The translations under genes and the position numbers were made by a program. From Halomonas sp. Bachu 37 (lineage in GTDB: Bacteria; Pseudomonadota; Gammaproteobacteria; Pseudomonadales; Halomonadaceae), in contig NZ_CP137552.1 in NCBI RefSeq assembly GCF_039691755.1, positions 248,001-312,000 on the forward strand: a stretch of 64,000 bases of DNA, read 5' to 3'. The notes beneath the pieces were generated by a model. The model did no database searches and was not told where the DNA came from. It saw only the letters and a program-made list of their open reading frames with translations. This document shows, piece by piece, positions 42,333 through 51,286 of this stretch. How positions within the stretch are numbered: the first letter of the stretch is position 1; the number at the start of each line of letters is the position of its first letter.

Positions 42333-43037
42333 CGCGAAACGCCGCAGTAGACTGGAGGCGTGCGGCGTGTCGGTAACATCGGCCAATAGCTTCTCGGGAT
42401 CGTCGCCCTGGTCGCTTAGTGCCGTCCGCTGCCGTTCGAGGTAGGCGCGCATGACCGGCGCGGTGAACTCGGGATGAAACTGTACGCTCCATTGACGTGG
42501 GCCGTAGCGCAGCGCCTGGTGAGGGTCGTGAGAGTTGCATGCCAGTACCTGTGCCTCGGCGGGCTTTTCCACCACCGCCTGGGCATGGGTCAAGTGAGCG
42601 CGAAAACGGGGCGGCAGGCTACCCAGTAGCGGGTCGTTGCGGCCGGCATCGGTCAGGTCGACTTCCAGTGTGCCGGATTCGCGCCCGGCCGGGTGGTAGT
42701 CGCTGCGCCCACCGAAGGCGGCCGCCATCAATTGATGGCCATAGCAGACCCCGAGCAAAGGTACATCCTCGGCCAGGGCCTGTTGTAGCCACGGCTTGAG
42801 AGCCTCGCTCCAGGGTTCGCTGTCGCTGACCATGCTGTGGGAACCGGTGATGACGATACCGGACAGACCGGCAAGCGACGGAAGCGTCGTTTCGCGCTGG
42901 GCGTCGAATACCCACAGTGACGTTTTCTCGTCCAGGGCGGGGGCGAGCTGCTGCTGGAACAGCTCCTCGAAATCACCATGGCGGCTGATGACTTCCGCAA
43001 AGGCGTCCCCGGTCTTCACGATCAAAAGTGTTGCCAT
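42321..43037 (-). CDS. Class I glutamine amidotransferase
   Basis: 238 residues from ATG 43037 (GGAGGCC upstream). The triad is present: Cys in LLGVCYGHQLMA (about 98), His and Glu in VQFHPEFTA (about 189 and 191). The domain resembles the stand-alone GMP-synthase-like GATases (YfeJ type). It hydrolyses glutamine or a similar gamma-glutamyl bond. The neighbours are a peptidase C26 protein and an amidoligase on the same strand, which suggests that all three act on one amide-containing compound. The acceptor is unknown. Confidence 0.9.
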   Translation of the reverse strand: MATLLIVKTGDAFAEVISRHGDFEELFQQQLAPALDEKTSLWVFDAQRETTLPSLAGLSGIVITGSHSMVSDSEPWSEALKPWLQQALAEDVPLLGVCYGHQLMAAAFGGRSDYHPAGRESGTLEVDLTDAGRNDPLLGSLPPRFRAHLTHAQAVVEKPAEAQVLACNSHDPHQALRYGPRQWSVQFHPEFTAPVMRAYLERQRTALSDQGDDPEKLLADVTDTPHASSLLRRFAELV

Positions 43038-43090
43038 GTGGCCTCCATACAGGAGAAAACGGGTTGGCACCTTCGGGTATCGATGATGCG

Positions 43091-43765
43091 CTAGCCAGCG
43101 AGATGCTTGCCTGCCGCGACCACCAGCGCCCGAATCAAGCGCTGCTGCGGACGGTTGAAGATCAACCATTCGGGATGCCACTGGACGCCTATGAGAAAGG
43201 CGTGGTCGCGGGATTCGATGCCCTGGACCAGTCCGTCGCGGTCACGGGCGACGATATCGATGCCGCGCCCCGCTTCCTGTACCGCCTGGTGGTGCAAGCT
43301 ATTGATGCGACACCAGCTTACCTTGAGTATACGGTACAACTGGCTATCCCCCGTAATATCTACCGTCTTGCGTGGCAACACCGTGCGGCGTCGTTTCAAG
43401 CCATCGTGGGTAGTGTAGATATCGGGGTCCAGAGTCCCGCCCAGGTGGACGTTGAGCAGCTGGGCGCCCCGGCAGATTCCCAGTACCGGCACCTCACGGG
43501 GAATGAACTTCTCGAGCAAGGCGAGTTCGAGTTCATCGCGCTGGGGGTCGACGCGGACATCGAGTTGAACTTCGCCCCCGTAGAGGTGGGCCTGAATATC
43601 GTCGCCGCCGCCGATGATCAGCCCATCCAGGCTGTTCGGGAGCGCGCGCGAAGGGGAGAGACGCAGTGGGCGGCCACCATGGCGCCAGACGGCGAACCAG
43701 TCGAACCACCAGGCGATACGGCTCTTGGCATCGGAGGTAGTAATGCCGATTACAGGTCGTGTCAT
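43091..43765 (-). CDS. Gamma-glutamyl hydrolase-like protein (peptidase C26, PuuD type)
   Basis: 224 residues. RPVIGITTSDAKSRI at the start and LDGLIIGGGDDIQ are usual for the family. The nucleophile Cys lies in VLGICRGAQLLNV (about 97) and the His/Glu pair in GVQWHPEW (about 200). PuuD cleaves gamma-glutamyl-GABA, but the present context is not polyamine breakdown. It lies between the amidoligase (six bases apart) and the GATase gene, so it probably removes or edits gamma-glutamyl bonds made by the amidoligase. Confidence 0.9.
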   Translation of the reverse strand: MTRPVIGITTSDAKSRIAWWFDWFAVWRHGGRPLRLSPSRALPNSLDGLIIGGGDDIQAHLYGGEVQLDVRVDPQRDELELALLEKFIPREVPVLGICRGAQLLNVHLGGTLDPDIYTTHDGLKRRRTVLPRKTVDITGDSQLYRILKVSWCRINSLHHQAVQEAGRGIDIVARDRDGLVQGIESRDHAFLIGVQWHPEWLIFNRPQQRLIRALVVAAGKHLAG

Positions 43766-43771
43766 AGAGCG

Positions 43772-44779
43772 TCACTCTTCCCCTAGCCAATGGCGAAGTT
43801 TATCCAGCCAGCGAGTCACGGGGGAGCGGGAGTGGTCACTGATATATGCGGCACAGCGCGCTGCGAGTATGTCACGCCGCGCCGCCAGTTTTTCCACCTC
43901 CACCCAGCGGTTCCACTCCAGTACAGCGCCCCAGCCGGGCTGCGAAAGCTGCGCATTGGGTAGCCGGTAGTGGAAGGTCGGCCGTGGCTTGACCAGCTTG
44001 GTATGCATGAGTTCGTGAGGATGCTGTGGGCGCAGGAAAGCGAACAGGGGAAAAAGGTCGAGCTCGCGATTACGGGTCGGGTTGTAGTCGAGGTAGTCCG
44101 CGATCAGGCTGTCGATATCCGGGCTATAGCCGCTATCCAGCACCTTGAGGATGTACTCCTTGGGAAACGGATTGGCGTGGGGGAGCACTTCACGGGTGAT
44201 GTCCACCTTGATCTCGTGACGTAGCCATTCGGCGAGCAGCAGATAAGCGCGCAGAACCGAAAGAATGTCCTCCGCTTCCAGGCTGGAGAGTTCGGGATTC
44301 AAGTGCAGGCCGAAACCGTATAGCAGGCTGGCATCGGTGCCCTTGGCGCCATGGCGGCGCAGTTCCTCGAAGAGGCTGTCGAGCGCCTCCAGGTCATCCC
44401 AGGGAATCGGCGGGCAGACCACTTCGGTGGGCACCAGACCGGTGACCATGTCGCCGATCAATTCCCGGGTCCAGGCATGGAATTCCAGGCGCATCTGATG
44501 GCGCTGGCGCTCCCACTCGCTATCCAATACGGTGGGTTGCTCGAGTAGCGTGGCGTCGGGGTGGGCATACTGAGTGTCCAGCTCGATTCCGAATTCGCCC
44601 CAGCGCGTGTTTTCCACCAGAAGCCGGTGCGGGCTGACGACGTTTAGCTCACCCCCGAACAGCTCGCGCACCAGCAGCGCGGTATCGCGGGGCGGGAGGC
44701 CTGCAAACTCGATCTCCACCCCGACACGACGGCGATGTCCTTCGTAGTTGAAGGGGTTGGGTGGTGCTTGCAACGTCAT
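43772..44779 (-). CDS. Putative amidoligase enzyme
   Basis: 335 residues. The segment RVGVEIEFAGLP at the N-terminus and GFGLHLNPEL in the middle match the amidoligase family, distantly related to glutamine synthetase; the Glu residues of VEIEF would bind metal and ATP. GEFGIELDTQY and PHELMHTKLVKPRPTFHYRLPN are further conserved-looking parts. Comparative genomics has linked such enzymes to peptide-like or gamma-glutamyl metabolites together with glutamine amidotransferases, exactly as here. The product is unknown. First gene of a three-gene operon. Confidence 0.85.
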   Translation of the reverse strand: MTLQAPPNPFNYEGHRRRVGVEIEFAGLPPRDTALLVRELFGGELNVVSPHRLLVENTRWGEFGIELDTQYAHPDATLLEQPTVLDSEWERQRHQMRLEFHAWTRELIGDMVTGLVPTEVVCPPIPWDDLEALDSLFEELRRHGAKGTDASLLYGFGLHLNPELSSLEAEDILSVLRAYLLLAEWLRHEIKVDITREVLPHANPFPKEYILKVLDSGYSPDIDSLIADYLDYNPTRNRELDLFPLFAFLRPQHPHELMHTKLVKPRPTFHYRLPNAQLSQPGWGAVLEWNRWVEVEKLAARRDILAARCAAYISDHSRSPVTRWLDKLRHWLGEE

Positions 44780-44920
44780 CTCGGCATCCTGTGAGGTGAA
44801 CGAATAGGCGTGTCAGCCTATCATACCCCTGCGTTGGGCCTGGAGTAATGGCTTCGGGGAGGGACGCTTCGCTTATGCGATCGATGCGTCAAGCTCATGT
44901 ACACGAGGCAGGAGAGAAGC

Positions 44921-47401
44921 GTGCCACGACACAAGGTAATCGAAGCCGGGGTAAGAGTGTTGATCGTTCTGCTTCTGGTGAGTATCGGTCTGATGTCGTC
45001 CCCGGTCCATGCGCAGGGGATGTCGCTGCCGGGCATGGGCAGTGATCAGGAGGAGACGGAGGCGAATGCCGAGGACTTCCAGCAGTCGCTGGATGACGTC
45101 ATCGCGACCCTGGAAAATGATGAACGGCGCAGCGAGTTGCTCTCGAGCTTGCGTGAGCTGCGCACGGCTCAGGATACCGCTGAGGATTCCGGTGTGGTCC
45201 ACCAGGGATTGCTGGGTGCCTTGGCGGATACCTTGACCGATCTGGGGGAGCAGGCCCAGGCCGGGAATTCCCCCATCGATGAATGGACCCGCCAGCTGCG
45301 CCAGGGCAGCCACGACCTGCGTGAGCTGGCATCCGGTGCCGAAGCCGGTGAAGCGATACGTAGCACCATGGAGGGCGCCGTGCTGGCTGTCATCTGGGGG
45401 GTGTTGCTGGCGGTGATGATCGCCCTTGGCCGGCTGGTGGCAGCGCGACGCGGCTGGCCGCAGGACCTGCCCCGCGATCCTCCCGCCTGGCTGTTGGCAG
45501 TGCATTTCTTGCGCCGCATGCTGCCATGGATTCTCTCTTTCGTGCTGGTATTGGGCATCGGTCAATTGCTGCCCCTTAGCTCCGGTCGTGTCCTGGTGCT
45601 GGTGGTGGCCTACGCCTGCCTTTTCGGCCGCGCGCTGTCGGTCGTGTTTGAAACTGTCATCGCCGTGTTCAGCCGGGGACATCGCTTTACGGCGGTGCTT
45701 TTACTTCAGCAGAAAGCATTGCGCTGGCTGTTCGTGATCGGCGCGCTGATCGCGCTGGGCGATGCCCTGAATTCAAGTCGCTTGATCGAAATGCTGGGGG
45801 CTGAGCTCGCTTCCTTGATTTCGGTGCTGGCGAATATGCTGGCGGCGCTGTTGAGTGGTCGTTTCATCCTCAAGTTCAAGCGTCCGATACGCCACTTGAT
45901 CTGTAACCGGCCGTATCGCCAGCGTCGTGATACCGGTGCGGTAGTGGAATTGGTGCGCAGCCTGGGTGGGCTGTGGCATGTGCCGGCGTTACTGCTGGTG
46001 GGCGGGTCGCTGCTGGCGATCTTCATTACCGTGGGCGATGTGGGTACGGCCCTGGTGCGTTCGATCATATCCGCCGGCCTGCTGGTACTGGCACTGGTGG
46101 TGACCGGGTTGATCAGGCGCCATTCCGAGCGCCGGAGCAAGCGCCGTCATCGCCATCGCAGCAGCCAATATCGCAGGCGTCTGGAGCGCTTCGGTTATGT
46201 CCTGGGGCATATCGTCACCTGGGCCCTGTTTGGCGAATTCTTCATGCAGGTCTGGGGGGGCTCGTTGCTCGGGCTGGGTCAGCAGGGCGTGGCCAGTGCC
46301 CGTATCGGTCAGGCCCTGGTCAGCTTGAGCATCACCATATTGCTGGCCTGGCTGATCTGGATCTTCGCCGATACCGCTATCCAGCGTGCTCTGATCTCGT
46401 CGGCGCGTTCGCGTGGGCGGCGCGTCAATCAGGCGCGCGCTCAGACCATCACTCCGATGATCCGCAACGTGATCTTCGTCACCATCCTTATCATCGCCGG
46501 TATCGCGGGGCTGGCCAATCTCGGCGTGAACGTGACGCCACTGCTGGCGGGTGCCGGTGTCATCGGTCTGGCGATCGGTTTCGGCGCTCAGACGCTGGTG
46601 CAGGATTTGATCACCGGTATCTTCATCCTCATCGAGGATTCCCTGGCGGTAGATGACTTCGTTCAGATCAACGGCCACATGGGCACGGTGGAAGGCCTGA
46701 CGCTACGCACCGTACGCTTGCGCGACCTGGACGGTATCGTGCATATCATTACCTTCAGCCGCATCGACTCGATCCACAACATGTCTCGGCAGTTCGGCAT
46801 CGCCTTGATGCGAATCCGCATTCCACACGACATGCCGGTGGATGAGGCGATCAACATGATGCAGGAAACCGCCCAGGAGCTGCGCAAGGATCCGATGATG
46901 CGACACTACATCTGGTCGCCGCTCGAGATGCAGGGGATCGATCGCTTCGATGAGGGCGGGGCGATACTGCGGATGCGTTTTCGCACTGCTCCCGAAATGC
47001 AGTGGGATGTGGCTCGTGCCTTCAATCTGCTGCTCAAGCAGCGTATGGAAGCGCAGGGCGTCGACCTGGGCATACCGCGGTTGAGCGTGAGCATGGAAGG
47101 CCAGACCGGTGGCCCGCTGGAACCCGAGGCGAGCCAGGATACCGAGTTGGTACATCCGCAAGCGCCGCAAGGTGCCCCCAAGCCGACGGTTCAGGAAAAG
47201 CGCCGCGATGTGCGTCATTTCGAAGAGCGAGGCAGCGCATCCAACCCTAATACCCATGCCAAGGAAGAAACCGTCGACAAGCGGGCGGGGCGGTCCAGGG
47301 CGAAAGCCAGCGTGGCGTTAAAGCGTCCCCAGGCGCATGCCAAGCGCGAATCCCACGCCGAGTCCTATGCCGGCTCCGATGGCAATCAGGGCGATGAATG
47401 A
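44921..47401 (+). CDS. Large MscS-family mechanosensitive channel
   Basis: 826 residues from GTG 44921, which has AGGAG at six bases; an ATG eight codons earlier is less well placed. A signal peptide (IVLLLVSIGLMSSPVHAQG) and a periplasmic helical region precede about ten membrane segments. The MscS domain (about 530-740) has GVNVTPLLAGAGVIGLAIGF in the pore helix and LVQDLITGIFILIEDS at the channel base. The last about 80 residues are polar and disordered. It should release solutes on osmotic downshift, which fits a halophile. The 3' end overlaps the next gene on the other strand by 84 bp. Confidence 0.92.
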   Translation: MPRHKVIEAGVRVLIVLLLVSIGLMSSPVHAQGMSLPGMGSDQEETEANAEDFQQSLDDVIATLENDERRSELLSSLRELRTAQDTAEDSGVVHQGLLGALADTLTDLGEQAQAGNSPIDEWTRQLRQGSHDLRELASGAEAGEAIRSTMEGAVLAVIWGVLLAVMIALGRLVAARRGWPQDLPRDPPAWLLAVHFLRRMLPWILSFVLVLGIGQLLPLSSGRVLVLVVAYACLFGRALSVVFETVIAVFSRGHRFTAVLLLQQKALRWLFVIGALIALGDALNSSRLIEMLGAELASLISVLANMLAALLSGRFILKFKRPIRHLICNRPYRQRRDTGAVVELVRSLGGLWHVPALLLVGGSLLAIFITVGDVGTALVRSIISAGLLVLALVVTGLIRRHSERRSKRRHRHRSSQYRRRLERFGYVLGHIVTWALFGEFFMQVWGGSLLGLGQQGVASARIGQALVSLSITILLAWLIWIFADTAIQRALISSARSRGRRVNQARAQTITPMIRNVIFVTILIIAGIAGLANLGVNVTPLLAGAGVIGLAIGFGAQTLVQDLITGIFILIEDSLAVDDFVQINGHMGTVEGLTLRTVRLRDLDGIVHIITFSRIDSIHNMSRQFGIALMRIRIPHDMPVDEAINMMQETAQELRKDPMMRHYIWSPLEMQGIDRFDEGGAILRMRFRTAPEMQWDVARAFNLLLKQRMEAQGVDLGIPRLSVSMEGQTGGPLEPEASQDTELVHPQAPQGAPKPTVQEKRRDVRHFEERGSASNPNTHAKEETVDKRAGRSRAKASVALKRPQAHAKRESHAESYAGSDGNQGDE

Positions 47402-47749
47402 CCAGGAACCACGCCAGAGCCGCCAGCGGTTGTAGAGCGAGACGGCGTGGCTGACCCGATCGACCAGCTCGTCATGACGAGAGATAGCGTTGTCGGGCGG
47501 CAAGGAGAAGTCGTTTGCTACATTGCCCTGCCAGTGCGCCCCGTGGCTCAATCCCAGGCGGGCGCGCAATCTGCCGATATCGCTCAACGTCGCGTGCAGC
47601 CTGTCGTATTCGGCGCGCCTTTCGGGCTCCTGGAGAACCGCTTCGCCATCCTGCTTCAAGGCGCTGTTCTGGCACCGGCTCAAGGCCTGGCCGATAGCCG
47701 CCTCGTCGGCGTCGGGGGCTAGCGCCAGTCGCTGGTACAGGTCACGCAT
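47318..47749 (-). CDS. Membrane protein with a degenerate J-like domain
   Basis: 143 residues. DLYQRLALAPDADEAAIGQAL looks like helix I of a J domain and PERRAEYDRLHATL like helix IV, but the helix II-III loop with HPD is missing. So it should not stimulate DnaK in the standard way. One membrane helix lies at the C-terminus (SFIALIAIGAGIGLGVGFAL). Its 3' end overlaps the channel gene on the other strand. It lies 59 bases downstream of a full J-domain gene, and both may be co-transcribed. Confidence 0.75.
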   Translation of the reverse strand: MRDLYQRLALAPDADEAAIGQALSRCQNSALKQDGEAVLQEPERRAEYDRLHATLSDIGRLRARLGLSHGAHWQGNVANDFSLPPDNAISRHDELVDRVSHAVSLYNRWRLWRGSWSFIALIAIGAGIGLGVGFALGMRLGTL

Positions 47750-47808
47750 GCCAGCCTCCCTTCAAGGGATAATGAGCGTATTTCATGGATGTTGGGCTTC
47801 GCATCGTC

Positions 47809-48753
47809 TCAATACATTTCCATGAGGTAATCATAGGCCTTCTTGATCTTCTGGAAACGTAGCGAGGCTTGCGCTGCCAGCTGTTCGCTTTCGGAGAAGA
47901 AGCGGTCGGGATGGTGCAGTTGCGCCATGCGCCGATAGGCCTGGCGCACTTCGCCACGACTGGCACCGGGGGGCAAGCCCAGGATCGAGAGGGCGCGCGT
48001 CCTGCGGTCTCCCGGGGGTGGCGTATAGGCGCTCTCGTGTTGGCGGTGGCGCTGCTCCTGGCGTTCGCGTTCGTAACGTGCGCGTTCGCGACGTTCACGC
48101 TCCTGCCGCTCCTTGCGGGCTTGTTCCTGTTGTTCTTTTTCTTGCTGCTCTTTTTGTGCTTTTTCCTGCTGTGCCCGTTGCTTTTTTTCGGCCTTCTCCC
48201 GGCGCGCTTCTTCCTTGCGTGCTTGGCGCTCTTGTCCAGGGGATTCGTCTGCGGGTTTTTCGGAGCGGCGCGATGGCTGCGGGCGGGTCTGCCAGTAGGC
48301 CTCACGGCTCAAGTCATCCGGGGTGCTCATGGGGGCACCGGCCAGTTCCTGGAACAGGGTCTGGAAAGTGCCCGGGGCTATACTGAGCAGGTCGGCAAGA
48401 AAGCGCAGGATATAGTGGTTGGGCTGGGATAGTTCGCCGTTATCGGTGGCCAGGGTAATGGCCTGGTGCATGACACTGAGGCCGCGCTGCGGCGAACACT
48501 CCTTGCGCAGAACTTCAGCCGCGAGTTGAATGGCCTGGAGATCCTGGGCATGGGCGATCTGCAGCACCGGCCCCAATTCATGGCCGTGGCGGAACGAGGC
48601 GGTAACCTGAGCCAGGCGCCGGCGTCGCTGGCCTTCGGAGATATGGGCGCGGTTGACCAGTACCCAGGCCAGTAGCAGCAAGGCCGCCGTGTCCATCTGG
48701 TTGCGGCTTTTCAACAGCAGAAGCTCGAATGGTGAAAAGCGGGCAATGGACAT
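47809..48753 (-). CDS. DnaJ-domain protein with long charged linker
   Basis: 314 residues. The N-terminal region (about 1-150) has helical repeats that look like a TerB-like or DjlA-type domain and a hydrophobic helix near 22-33. A highly charged linker rich in Glu, Lys, Arg and Gln (about 165-245) probably forms a coiled coil. The C-terminal J domain (about 253-314) is complete with ALSILGLPPGASRGEVRQAY and HHPDRF. It is presumably a co-chaperone that brings DnaK to a special client. The client is unknown. Confidence 0.88.
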   Translation of the reverse strand: MSIARFSPFELLLLKSRNQMDTAALLLLAWVLVNRAHISEGQRRRRLAQVTASFRHGHELGPVLQIAHAQDLQAIQLAAEVLRKECSPQRGLSVMHQAITLATDNGELSQPNHYILRFLADLLSIAPGTFQTLFQELAGAPMSTPDDLSREAYWQTRPQPSRRSEKPADESPGQERQARKEEARREKAEKKQRAQQEKAQKEQQEKEQQEQARKERQERERRERARYERERQEQRHRQHESAYTPPPGDRRTRALSILGLPPGASRGEVRQAYRRMAQLHHPDRFFSESEQLAAQASLRFQKIKKAYDYLMEMY

Positions 48754-48914
48754 TCCCAGGCTCCAGCGGGCGTAATCGAAGTAAGTTTTCGCTAAATGGC
48801 GGCCAAAGCGTCTTCAACCGGGGGCGGATAAGACACCGGGAACACGTCGCCACGGCCAGCTTTATTGAACATGGTATAACATCAAGTCATCCAAGGGAGT
48901 AGGAGATTGGTCAG

Positions 48915-50342
48915 GTGATCACGCTAGAGCGCAAGAACAGCTTTCAATTGCGCTTGGCGCGGACGCTGAAGGAGGAGACTTCCCATCATCTGGATGTGTA
49001 CCTGTTCGTCCCCGGCGAACTCGGCTTGAGTACCCATCTGATCTCGGAAGAGGCGCTTTATCATTCCGCAGTACACGCCAAGCGCACCTATTACAGCGAT
49101 ACACACCATCTGCCCTTGGTCTTGAGCCGCCTTTCACGGCGCAACCGGCTGGGTAGCGATTATTACCGCCTCAATCTGAGCCTGTATGCCTACCAGTATG
49201 TGGTGGCCATGGAGCGTTATACCGAGGAACTGCTGACCCAGGCGCGCAAGATGCGCAGCACGCAAGGGGAAGCGGCGCCGAGCAGCGCCCGGAAGGAGGG
49301 TGAGGCAGCGTTTCCCGGCGCTGACCTGGTGCGGCAGATGGAGGAGGCCGGCGAGCTCAGCGATGGGATACTCAAGCGCCTGCGTCGCAACCGGCCCGAT
49401 GACGAGAGCCTGCACAAGTATTTCATCAATATCGATAATTACCTCTCCTGGTTTACCGAGCAACGACTGCTCGCCCTGGTGGCACACATGCCTCGTGGTC
49501 GTGAGTACCAGGACGTCAGGCGGCGGTTTATCGACACCTGTCACCGGGAGAGCGCCTATCGCAGCGAGCATCGCTACAACGCCGAACGCGTGGTCAACGA
49601 CCCCACGCGGATGTCCAACAAGATGCGGCTGCTGCGACGCCTGATCGAATATCCCATTACCTTGAAACAGCGCTCCCAGGAGCTGGGTGGCGGTGAGCAG
49701 AAAGCGGTCAAGGCGTTGGCGACGGCGGTGGTCATGATGTTCGTTTCTTTCAGCATTCTGCGCTTGCGGGTGGCCCTGGGCGATATCACCGCCTTGTTCG
49801 TGTTGGCGATGGCGGTGCTTTACGCCATGCGCGAGGTGTTCAAGGACGATTTGCGCAATACCTTGTGGCGACTGCTGCGCAAGGGTCGCCCCAAGTGGCG
49901 GCGTCAATACCTGGACGCCACCAGCAACACCCTGGTGGGGCGCCAGCTCGAATGGTTCGACTACAAGCGCTTCACCTCGCTGGATGAAGAGATCCAGCGG
50001 GTGCGCAAGCGAAACGTCGCGCAACGCGAAGAGGTCGTGGTGCATTATCGTTCCAGCTCGCGCATGTCACCCACGCGTTTTTTGAGTGGTTACGAGCATA
50101 CGCGGGAAACATTGACTCTCGACATGGCCATGCTGACCCGCTTGATGAGCAAGGGAAAACATCACGTCTACCGCCTCAAGGAGGGGCAAGCCGTGCGCGA
50201 AAGCGTGGAACGGCGTCACCTGTTCAATCTGGTGGTGCGAGAAACCGGCAGTGGGGAAACCACCTTGATTGCGCGCTGGAAAGTGGTGGTGAGCCGCTCG
50301 GGCATCGTCGATGTGGAAAAAGTTCATGAAGAGGGTGGATGA
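48915..50342 (+). CDS. Large hypothetical protein with central membrane hairpin
   Basis: 475 residues starting with GTG. I do not recognise the family. The protein is rich in Arg and Glu with a mostly helical look. Two hydrophobic segments at about 270-310 (TAVVMMFVSFSILRLRVAL and ITALFVLAMAVLYAM) form a likely membrane hairpin, with both large soluble parts on the same, probably cytoplasmic, side. The C-terminal part (about 375-470) is rich in beta propensity, for example REEVVVHYRSSSRMSPTRFL and LFNLVVRETGSGETTLIAR. It stands divergent from the J-domain genes. Good codon use and length argue for a real gene. Confidence 0.8.
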   Translation: MITLERKNSFQLRLARTLKEETSHHLDVYLFVPGELGLSTHLISEEALYHSAVHAKRTYYSDTHHLPLVLSRLSRRNRLGSDYYRLNLSLYAYQYVVAMERYTEELLTQARKMRSTQGEAAPSSARKEGEAAFPGADLVRQMEEAGELSDGILKRLRRNRPDDESLHKYFINIDNYLSWFTEQRLLALVAHMPRGREYQDVRRRFIDTCHRESAYRSEHRYNAERVVNDPTRMSNKMRLLRRLIEYPITLKQRSQELGGGEQKAVKALATAVVMMFVSFSILRLRVALGDITALFVLAMAVLYAMREVFKDDLRNTLWRLLRKGRPKWRRQYLDATSNTLVGRQLEWFDYKRFTSLDEEIQRVRKRNVAQREEVVVHYRSSSRMSPTRFLSGYEHTRETLTLDMAMLTRLMSKGKHHVYRLKEGQAVRESVERRHLFNLVVRETGSGETTLIARWKVVVSRSGIVDVEKVHEEGG

Positions 50343-50535
50343 TGAAACGTCAACAGACTCCTCATGAGCTGTATCAAATAAGGCTTCTTTCCGAGGCGCT
50401 ACAGTGACATCGCGACAAGTGACATTCCCAACTAGAATCACAAGGGAAGGTTCTCTCTTCATGAGTGGCGCTTGATTCACGCCCAGTCTTTGATAATCGC
50501 TGAACGCCACTGCAAGTCAGGAACGAGGTAATACC

Positions 50536-51228
50536 ATGCAAGCAAACGATGTCATGACCCAGAACGTGATTACGGTTGAGCCGGATACCCAAGTACGAGA
50601 CATCGCCCGGCTGTTGTTGGAAAACCGGATCAGTGCAGTGCCGGTCGTCAATGCCGAAGGCCGGGTGCTGGGTATTGTCAGTGAAGGAGACTTGATGCGC
50701 CGGGTGGAGAATGGCACCGATCAACACAAATCCTGGTGGCTGAAATCCATTTTTGCCGGGGCCAACGACGCCGGTTCCTACGTCAAGTCTCATGGTCGCA
50801 AGGCGAGCGAGATCATGACTCCGAATCCCTTGACCATCGAGGAAACCATGGACCTGGGAGACGTGGCTCGGTTGCTCGAAAAACACCATATCAAGCGTGT
50901 GCCGGTGGTGCGTGAGCACAAGCTGGTGGGGATCGTGAGTCGAGCCAATCTGTTGCAGGGGCTGGCCTCGGCCGGTCCTCAGCCCTCCGAGTCGCCGGCG
51001 GATGACCGCGCCATTCGCGACACCATCATCAGGGAAATCGAAGACAAGGCCGGTGTGCGCATCGGCGGCATCAATGTCGTGGTGGAAAACGGCAACGTCG
51101 AGCTCTGGGGGCTGGTCGATGCCAAGGAGCAGCGTATGGCGGCACAGGTCGCCGCTGAAAATACCAATGGGGTAAAAAGAGTGGAAAACAACCTGAACTT
51201 GGCACCCAGAGGGGTCGGCGGGTTCTGA
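50536..51228 (+). CDS. CBS-domain pair plus BON domain protein
   Basis: 230 residues. The first CBS domain starts DVMTQNVITVEPDTQVRDIA (about 5-60) and the second EIMTPNPLTIEETMDLGD (about 95-150). A BON domain follows (about 155-225, VRIGGINVVVENGNVELWG and NTNGVKRVENNLNL). CBS pairs bind adenine nucleotides, while BON often mediates membrane or lipid contact, so this may be a sensor-type regulator. The start has GAGG upstream. No partner is obvious nearby. Confidence 0.92.
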   Translation: MQANDVMTQNVITVEPDTQVRDIARLLLENRISAVPVVNAEGRVLGIVSEGDLMRRVENGTDQHKSWWLKSIFAGANDAGSYVKSHGRKASEIMTPNPLTIEETMDLGDVARLLEKHHIKRVPVVREHKLVGIVSRANLLQGLASAGPQPSESPADDRAIRDTIIREIEDKAGVRIGGINVVVENGNVELWGLVDAKEQRMAAQVAAENTNGVKRVENNLNLAPRGVGGF

Positions 51229-51286
51229 TCCATCCTTACTGAGCCATTGGACACCGCTGGGCGAACGCCCAGCGGTGTGGTGTCGA

